Assembly (NCBI GenBank): GCA_026389975.1
Contig: JAPLGV010000290.1
Coordinates: 1 to 19,861, forward strand
DNA length: 19,861 nucleotides
Direction of reading: 5' to 3'
Source of the DNA: Chloroflexota bacterium
GTDB lineage: Bacteria; Chloroflexota; Anaerolineae; Anaerolineales; Villigracilaceae
Shown: in pieces, positions 7,600-13,974 of the stretch
Position numbering within the stretch: position 1 is the stretch's first letter
Layout: each line of letters starts with the position of its first letter
Translations under genes and position numbers: made by a program
Notes under the pieces: model-generated
Seen by the model: only the letters and a program-made list of their open reading frames with translations
What the model was told of the DNA's origin: nothing
Databases searched by the model: none

Positions 7600-9190
7600 T
7601 AAAACAATTTCCCCGGATTCATCAACTCATCCGGGTCAAATGACTTGCAGACAGCGCGTAGCGCGTCCATGCCCAGCGCACCCTTCTCAGCGGGCAGGTA
7701 TGGGGCGTGGTCTGTGCCGACGCCGTGCTGGTGGGTGATCGTTCCGCCGTGCTGCTGAATGGTCAGACTGGCGGAGCGCTTCATGCCCGCCCAGAGCGCC
7801 AGTAGCCCATCCGGGTCGGCCGGGCGACGGAAGAGGAAGGTGGTGTAGATGCTGGCCCCGTCGCGGTAAACATGGGAGAGGTGCGCAAACGCCAGGACTT
7901 CCTCGCCGGACTTGCGCGCCGCCTCCACAATCGAGGCCGGGATGGCCGTCGAAGCCGCCATTACATTCGGCCAGGGGATGGCCGTCTCGAGTGTGTCAAT
8001 CGCCACACCCTGTTCCCAGAGCGTGTTGCGCAGGTAGGGCGAGTAAAAGCGGCTCTTCTCCCAGGTATGCCCCACCAACGTCCCGACGAACAGGCCGCCG
8101 TGCCTGCGGAAGATGGATGAGGCCTGCGCCCGCGTCCGCCGGACTTGGATCGCTGAGCCGGTCACGCCGAAGACCAGCAGGCAGCGCTTCCCGCCGTAGC
8201 CGATCAACCGCAGGCCCTTGTCCGCCGCGCCGACCCACGACTTGCCAGAGAGAATCAGCGTGGTCTCGGTCTCCTGCGGGTTTGAGAGCCTCAGCTCAGC
8301 ATCGAGACCTGGATTTCCTCCTGGGCAATCTGGCGGACCGCCTCCGCACCCTGCTCCCAGGATGGGAAGAAGACTCCGTAGAATTCCTCTGCCTCGGGTA
8401 GGCGGCGTACCTTGACTTTAGCCTGCGTAATGACTCCCATGCGTCCTTCCGACCCGAGTATCATCTCCTTAATATCCGGCCCGGCAGCCGAAGCCGGGAA
8501 ATGGGGCAGTTCAATCTGCCCGCGCGGGGTTTCCATGCGCCCCCCGGCGAACAACTGCTCGATACGCCCGTACTTGTAGGATTGCTGCCCCGATGAGCGG
8601 GTGGCGATCCAGCCGCCGAGGGTGGAATATTCGTGCGATTGCGGGTAATGTCCTAGCGTGTACCCTCGTACCTGCAAGACCTGTTCCAGTTCCGGGCCGG
8701 TGACTCCGGCCTCGAAGGTTGCCGTGCGCCCGAACTCGTCCAGATCGAGTAGGCGGGTCATGCGCTCCAGCGAAAGCGTCAGCACCGGCGTGTCAGACTT
8801 CAGTGGGTTGATATGACCGGCCACACTCGTCCCGCCGCCATAGGGGATGACCTTCGCTCCGGCTTTTTGGGCATACACAATCAGCGTCCGTACATCCTCC
8901 TCGGTCTGCGGATAGGCCACCCCGTCTGGGAAGACCGGGATGCGTCCGGAGCGCAGCGCCACCCAGTCGGGTAGGGACTGGCCGCGGGCATGGGTCAAGC
9001 GCGCCTCGGCAGAACTGTCCACCAGCGGGTGGGCGGGGAGACGGGAAGTGGGCAAAGACTTAAGAACGGTTTTGTAATCCGCGTCCGGTTGCGGGTCCAG
9101 GGAGCCAAAGAGATTGGCAAGATAGGCCTGGGCAGAAACCGGTACCGGGTAATCGGTGTTGACATTGCCCCATCCATTCCAGCGTTTCAT
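7599..9190 (-). pseudogene. AGPS-like FAD-linked oxidase, split by a 5-bp tandem duplication
   Basis: FAD-binding type 4 oxidase related to alkyldihydroxyacetone-phosphate synthase and other FAD-linked oxidases. The N-terminal part (9190 to 8291, 299 codons) carries the PP-loop segment PYGGGTSVAGHI (116-127), TFEAGVTGPELE (158-169), HEYSTLGGWIATRSSG (186-201) and ILGSEGRMGVIT (244-255). It ends at TGA after VSMLS. In another frame the protein resumes with RLSNPQETET and runs to 7599, including the oxidase motif GGTITHQHGVGTDHA and the end DELMNPGKLF. At 8290-8299 the minus strand reads CTGAGCTGAG. Removing one CTGAG rejoins the frames without a gap and gives 528 aa. The gene is therefore either a very recent pseudogene or carries a sequence error. 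ATG overlaps the fadR stop (ATGA), and AGGAG precedes it by five or six bases. The exact substrate is unknown. Confidence 0.9.
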
Positions 9191-9885
9191 AAGTTCTCCT
9201 TCTGCATTTTCTTCGCCAGCGCCAGGCTCTCTTCCATGACATGCCGGGTGAGGGACTCGGCATCGCAGTCCGCGCCGCGGCACGCGCATTCGAGCAAGGA
9301 TTGGTAGAAGCCGCGCGAGTGCTGGCGGCATTCGGGGGAAGCAAAATAGTGGTCGCCGACCAGCAGGTACAGGCTCTGGAAGCCGTTCAGCAGGAGTTGG
9401 AAGACCGGGTTGGCGGCGTGCCGGGCCAGCAGCGAGTGCAGGTCCCAATCGGCGCGGGCGAAGGCAGACGGGGTATCTTCCAGGTCCGCGTATTTCTCCA
9501 GCAGGGCGATGATTTCCCCCGGTGCGGCCTGGACGGCCTGGCGGGCATAGGCCGGGGCGATCAACATCCGCAGGTCGAGTAGGTGGACAATGAAGTCCGG
9601 TGATTGGTGGGCGGGCGACCGCGCCAGCGCCGACAGGACCGCCAGGCTGCCCTCCCGCCAGTAGTCGCGCACGCGGGTGGGCTTGCCGTGCTGGATGTCC
9701 AGCCAGCCATCCCGGGCGAGACGCTGGAGGGCTTCTCGCAGGGTTGGGCGGGTCACGCCGATCTGTGAGGCAAGTTCACGTTCGCCGGGAAGGTTGCTGT
9801 TGATGGGGAAATACCCGGAAAGGATGGCCTCGAGCAGGCGGCTCTCAGCCATTTCAGCGGGTTTTTGAACGGGTTGCCAATCCAT
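9187..9885 (-). CDS. fadR: FadR-type GntR-family regulator (FadR_C class)
   Basis: Transcription factor of the true FadR type, 232 aa (E. coli FadR has 239). The winged-helix region (about 10-75) is strikingly close to E. coli FadR: GERELASQIGVTRPTLREAL, LQRLARDGWL and IQHGKPTRV. The ligand domain also matches in order (LLDLRMLI, LLLNGFQSLYLLVGDHYFA, GFYQSLLE, EES...MQK). E. coli FadR releases DNA when it binds long-chain acyl-CoA. Compared from memory, Glu218 and Ser219 of that pocket are kept here, but Gly216 and Trp223 appear replaced by Met and Ala, so the ligand may differ. AGGAG (9891-9895) precedes the ATG. The gene is first in its operon, and its stop overlaps the next start by four bases. 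A FadR-like operator lies upstream at 9967-9977, suggesting autoregulation. Confidence 0.9.
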   Translation of the reverse strand: MDWQPVQKPAEMAESRLLEAILSGYFPINSNLPGERELASQIGVTRPTLREALQRLARDGWLDIQHGKPTRVRDYWREGSLAVLSALARSPAHQSPDFIVHLLDLRMLIAPAYARQAVQAAPGEIIALLEKYADLEDTPSAFARADWDLHSLLARHAANPVFQLLLNGFQSLYLLVGDHYFASPECRQHSRGFYQSLLECACRGADCDAESLTRHVMEESLALAKKMQKENL

Positions 9886-9896
9886 AATTGCTCCTG

Positions 9897-9955
9897 GAGT
9901 TCCGTAGTAACGGCTTTAGCCGTCTAAGCGACTGAAGTCGCTACTATGGGAACTC
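9897..9955. repeat. Palindrome with two internal hairpins (cloverleaf-like)
   Basis: The outer arms GAGTTCC (9897-9903) and GGAACTC (9949-9955) pair perfectly, and TAGTA (9905-9909) pairs with TACTA (9942-9946). Inside lie two separate hairpins: ACGGCTTTAGCCGT (9910-9923, 6-bp stem) and AGCGACTGAAGTCGCT (9927-9942, 7-bp stem; its last base is shared with the outer arm). It looks like a REP- or MITE-type dispersed repeat and would be part of the fadR leader RNA. Confidence 0.75.
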
Positions 9956-9966
9956 TAACTGGTAAG

Positions 9967-9977
9967 TGGTCTGACCA
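9967..9977. promoter_or_regulatory. Candidate FadR operator
   Basis: TGGTCTGACCA is a perfect inverted repeat with one central base. It fits the FadR-subfamily pattern TNGTNNNACNA and contains the TGGT...GACCAG core of the E. coli FadR sites. The 17 bases at 9964-9980 match the E. coli fadB site, recalled from memory, at 11 positions. It lies 5 bp downstream of a -10 box, at the expected fadR transcription start, where a bound repressor would block initiation. Confidence 0.65.
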
Positions 9978-9982
9978 GTAAG

Positions 9983-9988
9983 AGTATA
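9983..9988 (-). promoter_or_regulatory. Candidate -10 box of the fadR operon
   Basis: On the minus strand these bases read TATACT, five of six consensus. The predicted start, near 9976, falls inside the candidate FadR operator. No good -35 box is seen at 16-18 bases spacing, so the promoter may be activator-dependent or use a divergent -35. Confidence 0.4.
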
Positions 9989-10013
9989 TCATTTTGAAAA
10001 TTAGAGAGTCTAG

Positions 10014-10025
10014 TGACAATTGTCA
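10014..10025. promoter_or_regulatory. Perfect 12-bp palindrome, possible second operator
   Basis: TGACAATTGTCA reads the same on both strands. It lies about 26 bases upstream of the fadR -10 box, a typical place for an activator or second repressor site. The protein that might bind it is unknown. Confidence 0.4.
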
Positions 10026-10056
10026 TCTTCTCGGGAATGGAGCAGCAAAAGCATCG

Positions 10057-10141
10057 CCACAGAGTACACTCACCTGCCCCGGATGCAGGTGCGGGGGAGA
10101 GCACAAAGAATATCTTTACGTTTTCTCTGTGATCTCTGTGG
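10057..10141. repeat. Nested inverted repeat
   Basis: CCACAGAG (10057-10064) and CTCTGTGG (10134-10141) are perfect complements. They enclose a 7-bp hairpin CACCTGC (10071-10077) / GCAGGTG (10085-10091). The right arm also contains CTCTGTGATCTCTGTGG, a near-tandem TCTCTGTG. Probably a dispersed intergenic repeat. Confidence 0.55.
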
Positions 10142-10184
10142 TAAGAATTTGAACCCGTCCCATTATTAGTGTCTACTGTTGTAC

Positions 10185-10280
10185 AACTTCAGGGTACTGC
10201 GTAAATATTTGAACCTAAATTGTCGTTTTTTCCCTGTTTTTTGGTTGCTTCAGTTCAGAAATTTATGCAAGGAGTAGTAA
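10185..10280 (+). repeat. 96-base hairpin-forming dispersed repeat, copy A
   Basis: Aligns over its whole length with 15432-15527 (copy B) at roughly 70% identity, and both are 96 bases long. The start CAGGGTACTGCG is nearly unchanged. The ends are imperfect inverted repeats: TGCGTAAAT (10198-10206) pairs with ATTTATGCA (10261-10269) with one G-T pair. It could be a small non-autonomous element or a structured RNA. It lies just upstream of the nuclease gene. Confidence 0.75.
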
Positions 10281-10297
10281 AACCACCCAAGAACATG

Positions 10298-10303
10298 TAA
10301 AAT
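10298..10303 (+). promoter_or_regulatory. -10 box predicting a leaderless nuclease mRNA
   Basis: TAAAAT (five of six consensus) ends exactly six bases before the ATG at 10310, so transcription should begin at or next to the start codon. The only SD-like bases, AGGGG, are one base from ATG and too close to work normally. No clear -35 is visible. Confidence 0.45.
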
Positions 10304-10309
10304 AGGGGC

Positions 10310-11158
10310 ATGGTCTCCCTTTCCTTGCCTTCCGGTTTTGCCTTCTCCCAGTCATCGCTGCAAGATTACAGCGACTGCCCGCGCCGTTTCCAATTGCGCT
10401 ATATCGAACAGTTGCAGTGGCCCGCCGTTGAGACGGAACCGGTCCTGGAAAACGAACGCCGTCAGCAGGAAGGTCAACTTTTCCACCGCCTGGTACAGCA
10501 GCACCTGATCGGTCTGCCCGCCCAGAAACTGGCCCGGCTGGCAAATACACCCAACTTGTCGCGTTGGTGGGAAAATTATCTGGGTACCAAATTTGAACTA
10601 TCTGGCTACGCGCAGCGCACAGAACTGACTCTCGCTGCACCGGTCGGGACCTACCGGCTGCTGGCAAAATACGATCTGATTGCCATCAAACCGGGAGAGA
10701 GAGCTTTCATTTACGACTGGAAAACCACCCACAAGCGCCCGCGTGATGAATGGATGGCTGCCCGGCTGCAAACGCGCGTCTACCGGGCAATGCTCGTCCA
10801 GGCTGGCGCAACCTTGAACGGTGGGAATCCCTTCCCCCCCGAACAAATCGAGATGATTTACTGGTACGCCGATTACCCGTCCGAACCGGCGCACTTCCCC
10901 TACAACGCCGCCCAGCACACACGCAACTGGGATGCCCTGACTGGTCTCATCAACGAAATCGGCAACCATCGTCATTTCCCGCTGACTGAAGATGAAAAGA
11001 AATGCGCCTACTGTCCCTACCGTTCGTACTGCAACCGCGGCGGGAAGGCGGGGACGATGGATGAAATGGCCGACGAGGTAGTCCCGGTTCCAGCACGGGA
11101 AACCGAACTGACCGGCACCGACATTAATTTCGAGCAAATCGCCGAAATTGAGTTCTAG
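10310..11158 (+). CDS. PD-(D/E)XK nuclease with Cys motif for an iron-sulfur cluster (Cas4/AddB-type)
   Basis: Predicted DNA nuclease of the PD-(D/E)XK superfamily, PDDEXK_1/Cas4-like branch, 282 aa. Visible: FSQSSLQDYSDCPRRFQLRY with Cys23, His59 in EGQLFHRLV, Asp122 in LLAKYDLIAI, the core Asp136-x-Lys138 in IYDWKTTHK, and the QxxxY motif Gln154/Tyr158. The C-terminal KCAYCPYRSYC supplies Cys232, Cys235 and Cys241. Together with Cys23 these match the four-cysteine 4Fe-4S staple of AddB and Cas4. No cas genes or repeat array are nearby, so a repair or recombination role is more likely than CRISPR adaptation. recJ starts six bases after its stop, suggesting one operon. The UvrD-like helicase 8 kb upstream on the same strand is a possible partner, but this is inference. 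Confidence 0.9.
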   Translation: MVSLSLPSGFAFSQSSLQDYSDCPRRFQLRYIEQLQWPAVETEPVLENERRQQEGQLFHRLVQQHLIGLPAQKLARLANTPNLSRWWENYLGTKFELSGYAQRTELTLAAPVGTYRLLAKYDLIAIKPGERAFIYDWKTTHKRPRDEWMAARLQTRVYRAMLVQAGATLNGGNPFPPEQIEMIYWYADYPSEPAHFPYNAAQHTRNWDALTGLINEIGNHRHFPLTEDEKKCAYCPYRSYCNRGGKAGTMDEMADEVVPVPARETELTGTDINFEQIAEIEF

Positions 11159-11164
11159 AACACA

Positions 11165-13459
11165 ATGCGCTGGATAGAACCGACTCCCCTTCGCTCACCC
11201 GCCCCGCTGCCCGACTTGCACCCGCTCGTCGCGCAGACCCTCGTCCGCCGCGGGATGAGCACGCCGGAGGCCGCCCGCGCCTTTCTGGATCCGGAGGCAT
11301 ATTCCCCCGCCCCGGCCGCTGACCTGCCCGGGCTGACCGCCGCCGCAGAGCGGGTCGAGCGCGCCATCCGTTCCCGCGCGTCCATCTGTGTCTGGGGTGA
11401 TTTTGACGTGGATGGGCAAACCTCCACAACCGTGCTCGTCCAGACCTTGCATGCCCTGGGTGCGGATGTCACCTACCACATCCCGGTGCGCGGGCGCGAG
11501 AGCCACGGTGTCAACCTCCCACACCTGAAAGAAATCATTGACCAGGGTGCGAAACTCATCCTGACCTGCGATACCGGCATCACAGCCCACGCGGCGGGAG
11601 AATACGCCCGTACGCGCCGCGTGGACATGGTCATCACCGACCACCATGATCTCCCGGAGAGCCTGCCGCAAGCTTTCGCAGTTGTCAATCCTAAATTGCT
11701 GCCGCCGGAACATGCGCTGGCAACTCTCGCCGGGGTAGGTGTGGCTTATAAACTGGCTGAAGAACTCATCGCCCGCTTCCCATCCGAGCCCTGTTCCCCG
11801 GCTGCCCTGCTCGATTTGGTGGCATTGGGTTTGGTGGCAGATCTTGCCATCCTTAAGGGCGACGCCCGTTACCTGGTGCAAAAGGGACTGGCCGCCCTGC
11901 GCAGCACCCAACGCCTCGGCCTGCAAGTCATGCTGGAAATGGCCGAACTCGTCCCGGCGAATCTAACTGAGGAGCACATCGGCTTCATGCTGGGACCGCG
12001 TCTCAACGCCCTGGGCCGTCTCGGTGACGCCAACCCGGCCGTGGAACTGCTGACCACCACCGACCCCGGTCGCGCCCGTCTGCTGGCCACACAACTGGAG
12101 AACTATAACGCCCAGCGCCAACTCCTTTGCAACCAGGTGACGCAGGCCGCCGAAGCCCAACTGCGCGCCGACCCGTCCCTACTGGCAAATCCCGTGCTCG
12201 TGCTCGGGCACCCGGCCTGGCCCGGCGGGGTGGTCGGCATTGTTGCCAGCCGGCTGGTCGAACGCTATCGCAAGCCCGCCATCCTGTTCTCCACACCAGC
12301 CAACGAACCGGCGCGCGGCTCCGCTCGCTCGGTGGAAGGACTCAACATCACTGCCGCCATCGCCGCCCAGAAAGACCTGCTGCTCAATTTCGGCGGACAC
12401 CCAATGGCCGCCGGTCTCGCGCTGGAACAAGGGAAACTGCCTGAATTCTATCGAAGGCTGTCCAGGACCGTGGGGAAGATGCTCGGCGAGGCCGCACACG
12501 AAGAACCGAAACTCAGGATTGACGCCTGGCTCGACCTGACCGGAGTCACTCTCGACCTGGCCGCCGCGCTCGAAAGTCTGGCTCCCTTCGGTCCCGGCAA
12601 CGAAAAACTGACCCTGGCCACGCGCGGCCTGACCATGCAATCCACCACGACGATCGGACGGAACAAAGAGCACCTGAAACTGGCCGTGGCCGACGAGGCC
12701 GGTAACTCTCAGACGGTACTATGGTGGAGCGGCGCAGGAGAGACTCTCCCCGAAGGAAAATTTGACCTGGCCTACACCGTGCGTGCCTCAGATTGGCGCG
12801 GCAACCGCCAGGTACAAATGGAGTTCGTGGATTTCCGGGTTATCGAGACGCCGCCGGTCGAAATAAAAAGTAAAAAACAGGAAATCGTTGACTACCGAAA
12901 CGTCAAAGACCCGCTCACGCTGCTGCCGAACTTCCATAATCAACCGTCATCGCTGGTCTGGGCGGAGGCAGAGGCGAGAAAAGAGGTTGGTGGGAAAGAC
13001 CGGAACGAACTGGAGCGCGCCGACAACCTTGTCATTTGGACCATCCCGCCTTCGCCCGAGGAACTGCAAGTGGCCCTGGATACTGTCAAACCGCACATCG
13101 TTACCCTGGTTGGTGCCCATCCTTTTCTGGAAGTCACCGATGCGTTCATAGCGCGCCTGACCGGTCTCCTGAAATATGCCATTACACACCGCGCAGGCAA
13201 AGTGACCTACGCCGAACTGGCGGCTGCGACCGCGCAGCGCCGGATTACGGTTGAGCAAGGGTTGAACTGGCTGATATCGCGTGGGAACATTGCCCTGGTG
13301 CACCAAGAAGACGATCAACTCTGGGTGGCCCCCGGCAAGACCATCAACGACCTGGGTGGTGCGGCGCGGCTGTGGGTGGAAGTCCAGGCCCTGCTGGCAG
13401 AAACAGCCGCGTACCGGGCCCATTTCAAACGGGCCGACAAAGACACGCTGCTCCCCTAA
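11165..13459 (+). CDS. recJ: Single-stranded-DNA-specific exonuclease RecJ
   Basis: 5'-3' single-strand DNA exonuclease of the DHH phosphoesterase superfamily, used in recombinational and mismatch repair. The 764-aa protein shows motif I GDFDVDG (78-84), motif II TCDTG (134-138), the DHH motif TDHH (158-161), LAGVGVAYKLAEEL (188-201), GPRLNALGRL (277-286) and DHHA1 elements RSVEG (388-392) and NFGGHPMAAG (408-417). The expected metal-binding Asp/His residues are present. An OB-fold-like region follows to about residue 565. The remaining 200 residues form an extension that is not in E. coli RecJ (577 aa). It includes a possible winged-helix segment (GKVTYAELAAAT...VEQGLNWLISRG). The start lies six bases after the nuclease stop with no Shine-Dalgarno, so translation probably depends on the upstream gene. 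Confidence 0.95.
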   Translation: MRWIEPTPLRSPAPLPDLHPLVAQTLVRRGMSTPEAARAFLDPEAYSPAPAADLPGLTAAAERVERAIRSRASICVWGDFDVDGQTSTTVLVQTLHALGADVTYHIPVRGRESHGVNLPHLKEIIDQGAKLILTCDTGITAHAAGEYARTRRVDMVITDHHDLPESLPQAFAVVNPKLLPPEHALATLAGVGVAYKLAEELIARFPSEPCSPAALLDLVALGLVADLAILKGDARYLVQKGLAALRSTQRLGLQVMLEMAELVPANLTEEHIGFMLGPRLNALGRLGDANPAVELLTTTDPGRARLLATQLENYNAQRQLLCNQVTQAAEAQLRADPSLLANPVLVLGHPAWPGGVVGIVASRLVERYRKPAILFSTPANEPARGSARSVEGLNITAAIAAQKDLLLNFGGHPMAAGLALEQGKLPEFYRRLSRTVGKMLGEAAHEEPKLRIDAWLDLTGVTLDLAAALESLAPFGPGNEKLTLATRGLTMQSTTTIGRNKEHLKLAVADEAGNSQTVLWWSGAGETLPEGKFDLAYTVRASDWRGNRQVQMEFVDFRVIETPPVEIKSKKQEIVDYRNVKDPLTLLPNFHNQPSSLVWAEAEARKEVGGKDRNELERADNLVIWTIPPSPEELQVALDTVKPHIVTLVGAHPFLEVTDAFIARLTGLLKYAITHRAGKVTYAELAAATAQRRITVEQGLNWLISRGNIALVHQEDDQLWVAPGKTINDLGGAARLWVEVQALLAETAAYRAHFKRADKDTLLP

Positions 13460-13466
13460 AAACGAT

Positions 13467-13472
13467 TACAAT
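13467..13472 (+). promoter_or_regulatory. -10 box predicting a leaderless archease mRNA
   Basis: TACAAT (five of six consensus) ends six bases before the ATG at 13479, the same geometry as at 10298 and 19642. No -35 and no Shine-Dalgarno is visible. Archease could thus be transcribed separately from recJ. Confidence 0.4.
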
Positions 13473-13478
13473 TCAGTC

Positions 13479-13892
13479 ATGCCGTTTGAAGAACTTTTCC
13501 ACACTGCGGATTGGTCGCTGCGCGTCTGGGCCGCGGATCTGGACCACCTGTTCGTGGAGACCGCCAGAGGGATGAATGCCCTCACAGGGTTCAAGTTGGC
13601 CGAAAAGCCGCGGGTCAGGCGCACATTTACCGCCTCCGCCCCGGATGCTGAAAGCCTGCTGGTTTCCTTCCTCTCAGAACTCGTTTATTACGCCGAACAG
13701 GACCGTCTGGCATTCGACCACTTCGATCTGAGCCTCAACCTTGAAGACGGCCAGCCATGCCATCTGTCTGCTACTCTGCGCGGCGCTCCCATTCTGTCAT
13801 TGGATAAGGCCATCAAGGCCGTAACTTACCATAATCTTCAGATCCAACAGACAGCGCGAGGATACGAGATAGAGATTGTGTTCGATGTGTAG
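13479..13892 (+). CDS. Archease, cofactor of the RtcB RNA ligase
   Basis: Archease stimulates RtcB by promoting its guanylylation and allowing multiple turnover. The 137-aa protein has the family pattern: FHTADWSLRVWAADLDHLF (7-25) with its conserved Asp, then AESLLVSFLSELVYYAEQD, and the C-terminal IKAVTYHNLQI region. The length is typical of the family. The reading frame is open further upstream across the recJ end, but ATG at 13479 gives the family N-terminus and is only 19 bases after the recJ stop. rtcB follows after 82 bases, which strongly supports the assignment. Confidence 0.92.
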   Translation: MPFEELFHTADWSLRVWAADLDHLFVETARGMNALTGFKLAEKPRVRRTFTASAPDAESLLVSFLSELVYYAEQDRLAFDHFDLSLNLEDGQPCHLSATLRGAPILSLDKAIKAVTYHNLQIQQTARGYEIEIVFDV

Positions 13893-13964
13893 AGAGGAGA
13901 GAGCAGAGATTAGAGAGTAGTCACTGTTCTCCGCTCTCCGCTCTCTGTTCTCTGTTCTCCTTTC
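13891..13964 (+). repeat. Purine-rich / pyrimidine-rich inverted segment before rtcB
   Basis: A run of AGAG-type purines (about 13891-13920) is followed by a TCTC-type pyrimidine run (about 13925-13964). They can fold into a long imperfect hairpin, for example GAGAGCAGAGA against TCTCTGTTCTC. It ends immediately before the GGAGG (13966-13970) of rtcB and may be a dispersed spacer repeat or influence rtcB translation. Confidence 0.55.
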
Positions 13965-13974
13965 CGGAGGAACC

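Larger units (their letters stand above)
9886..10309. other. 424-base regulatory spacer between the fadR operon and the nuclease operon
   Basis: This divergent spacer holds no convincing gene. Reading upward it contains a cloverleaf-like palindrome (9897-9955), a FadR-type operator (9967-9977), a minus-strand -10 box (9983-9988), a 12-bp palindrome (10014-10025), a nested inverted repeat (10057-10141), a 10-bp palindrome GTTGTACAAC (10178-10187), repeat copy A (10185-10280) and a plus-strand -10 box (10298-10303). Confidence 0.8.

Noticed and set aside
9191..9448. Longer N-terminus of the AGPS-like oxidase
   Set aside because: It overlaps fadR in another frame and reads as unlikely protein; ATG at 9190 has AGGAG and overlaps the fadR stop in the usual coupled way.
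10178..10187. 10-bp palindrome GTTGTACAAC as an operator
   Set aside because: Perfect dyad, but short, next to a repeat boundary and away from a clear promoter; too little support.
10310..11158. CRISPR-associated Cas4
   Set aside because: The fold and cysteines fit Cas4 loosely, but no cas1, cas2 or repeat array is present, and recJ is the direct neighbour.
11195..11926. Minus-strand frame of 243 codons opposite recJ
   Set aside because: High-GC shadow of recJ without a ribosome-binding site or recognisable protein features.
13281..13478. Upstream extension of archease
   Set aside because: The added residues are the recJ end read in the wrong frame; family N-terminus begins at 13479.
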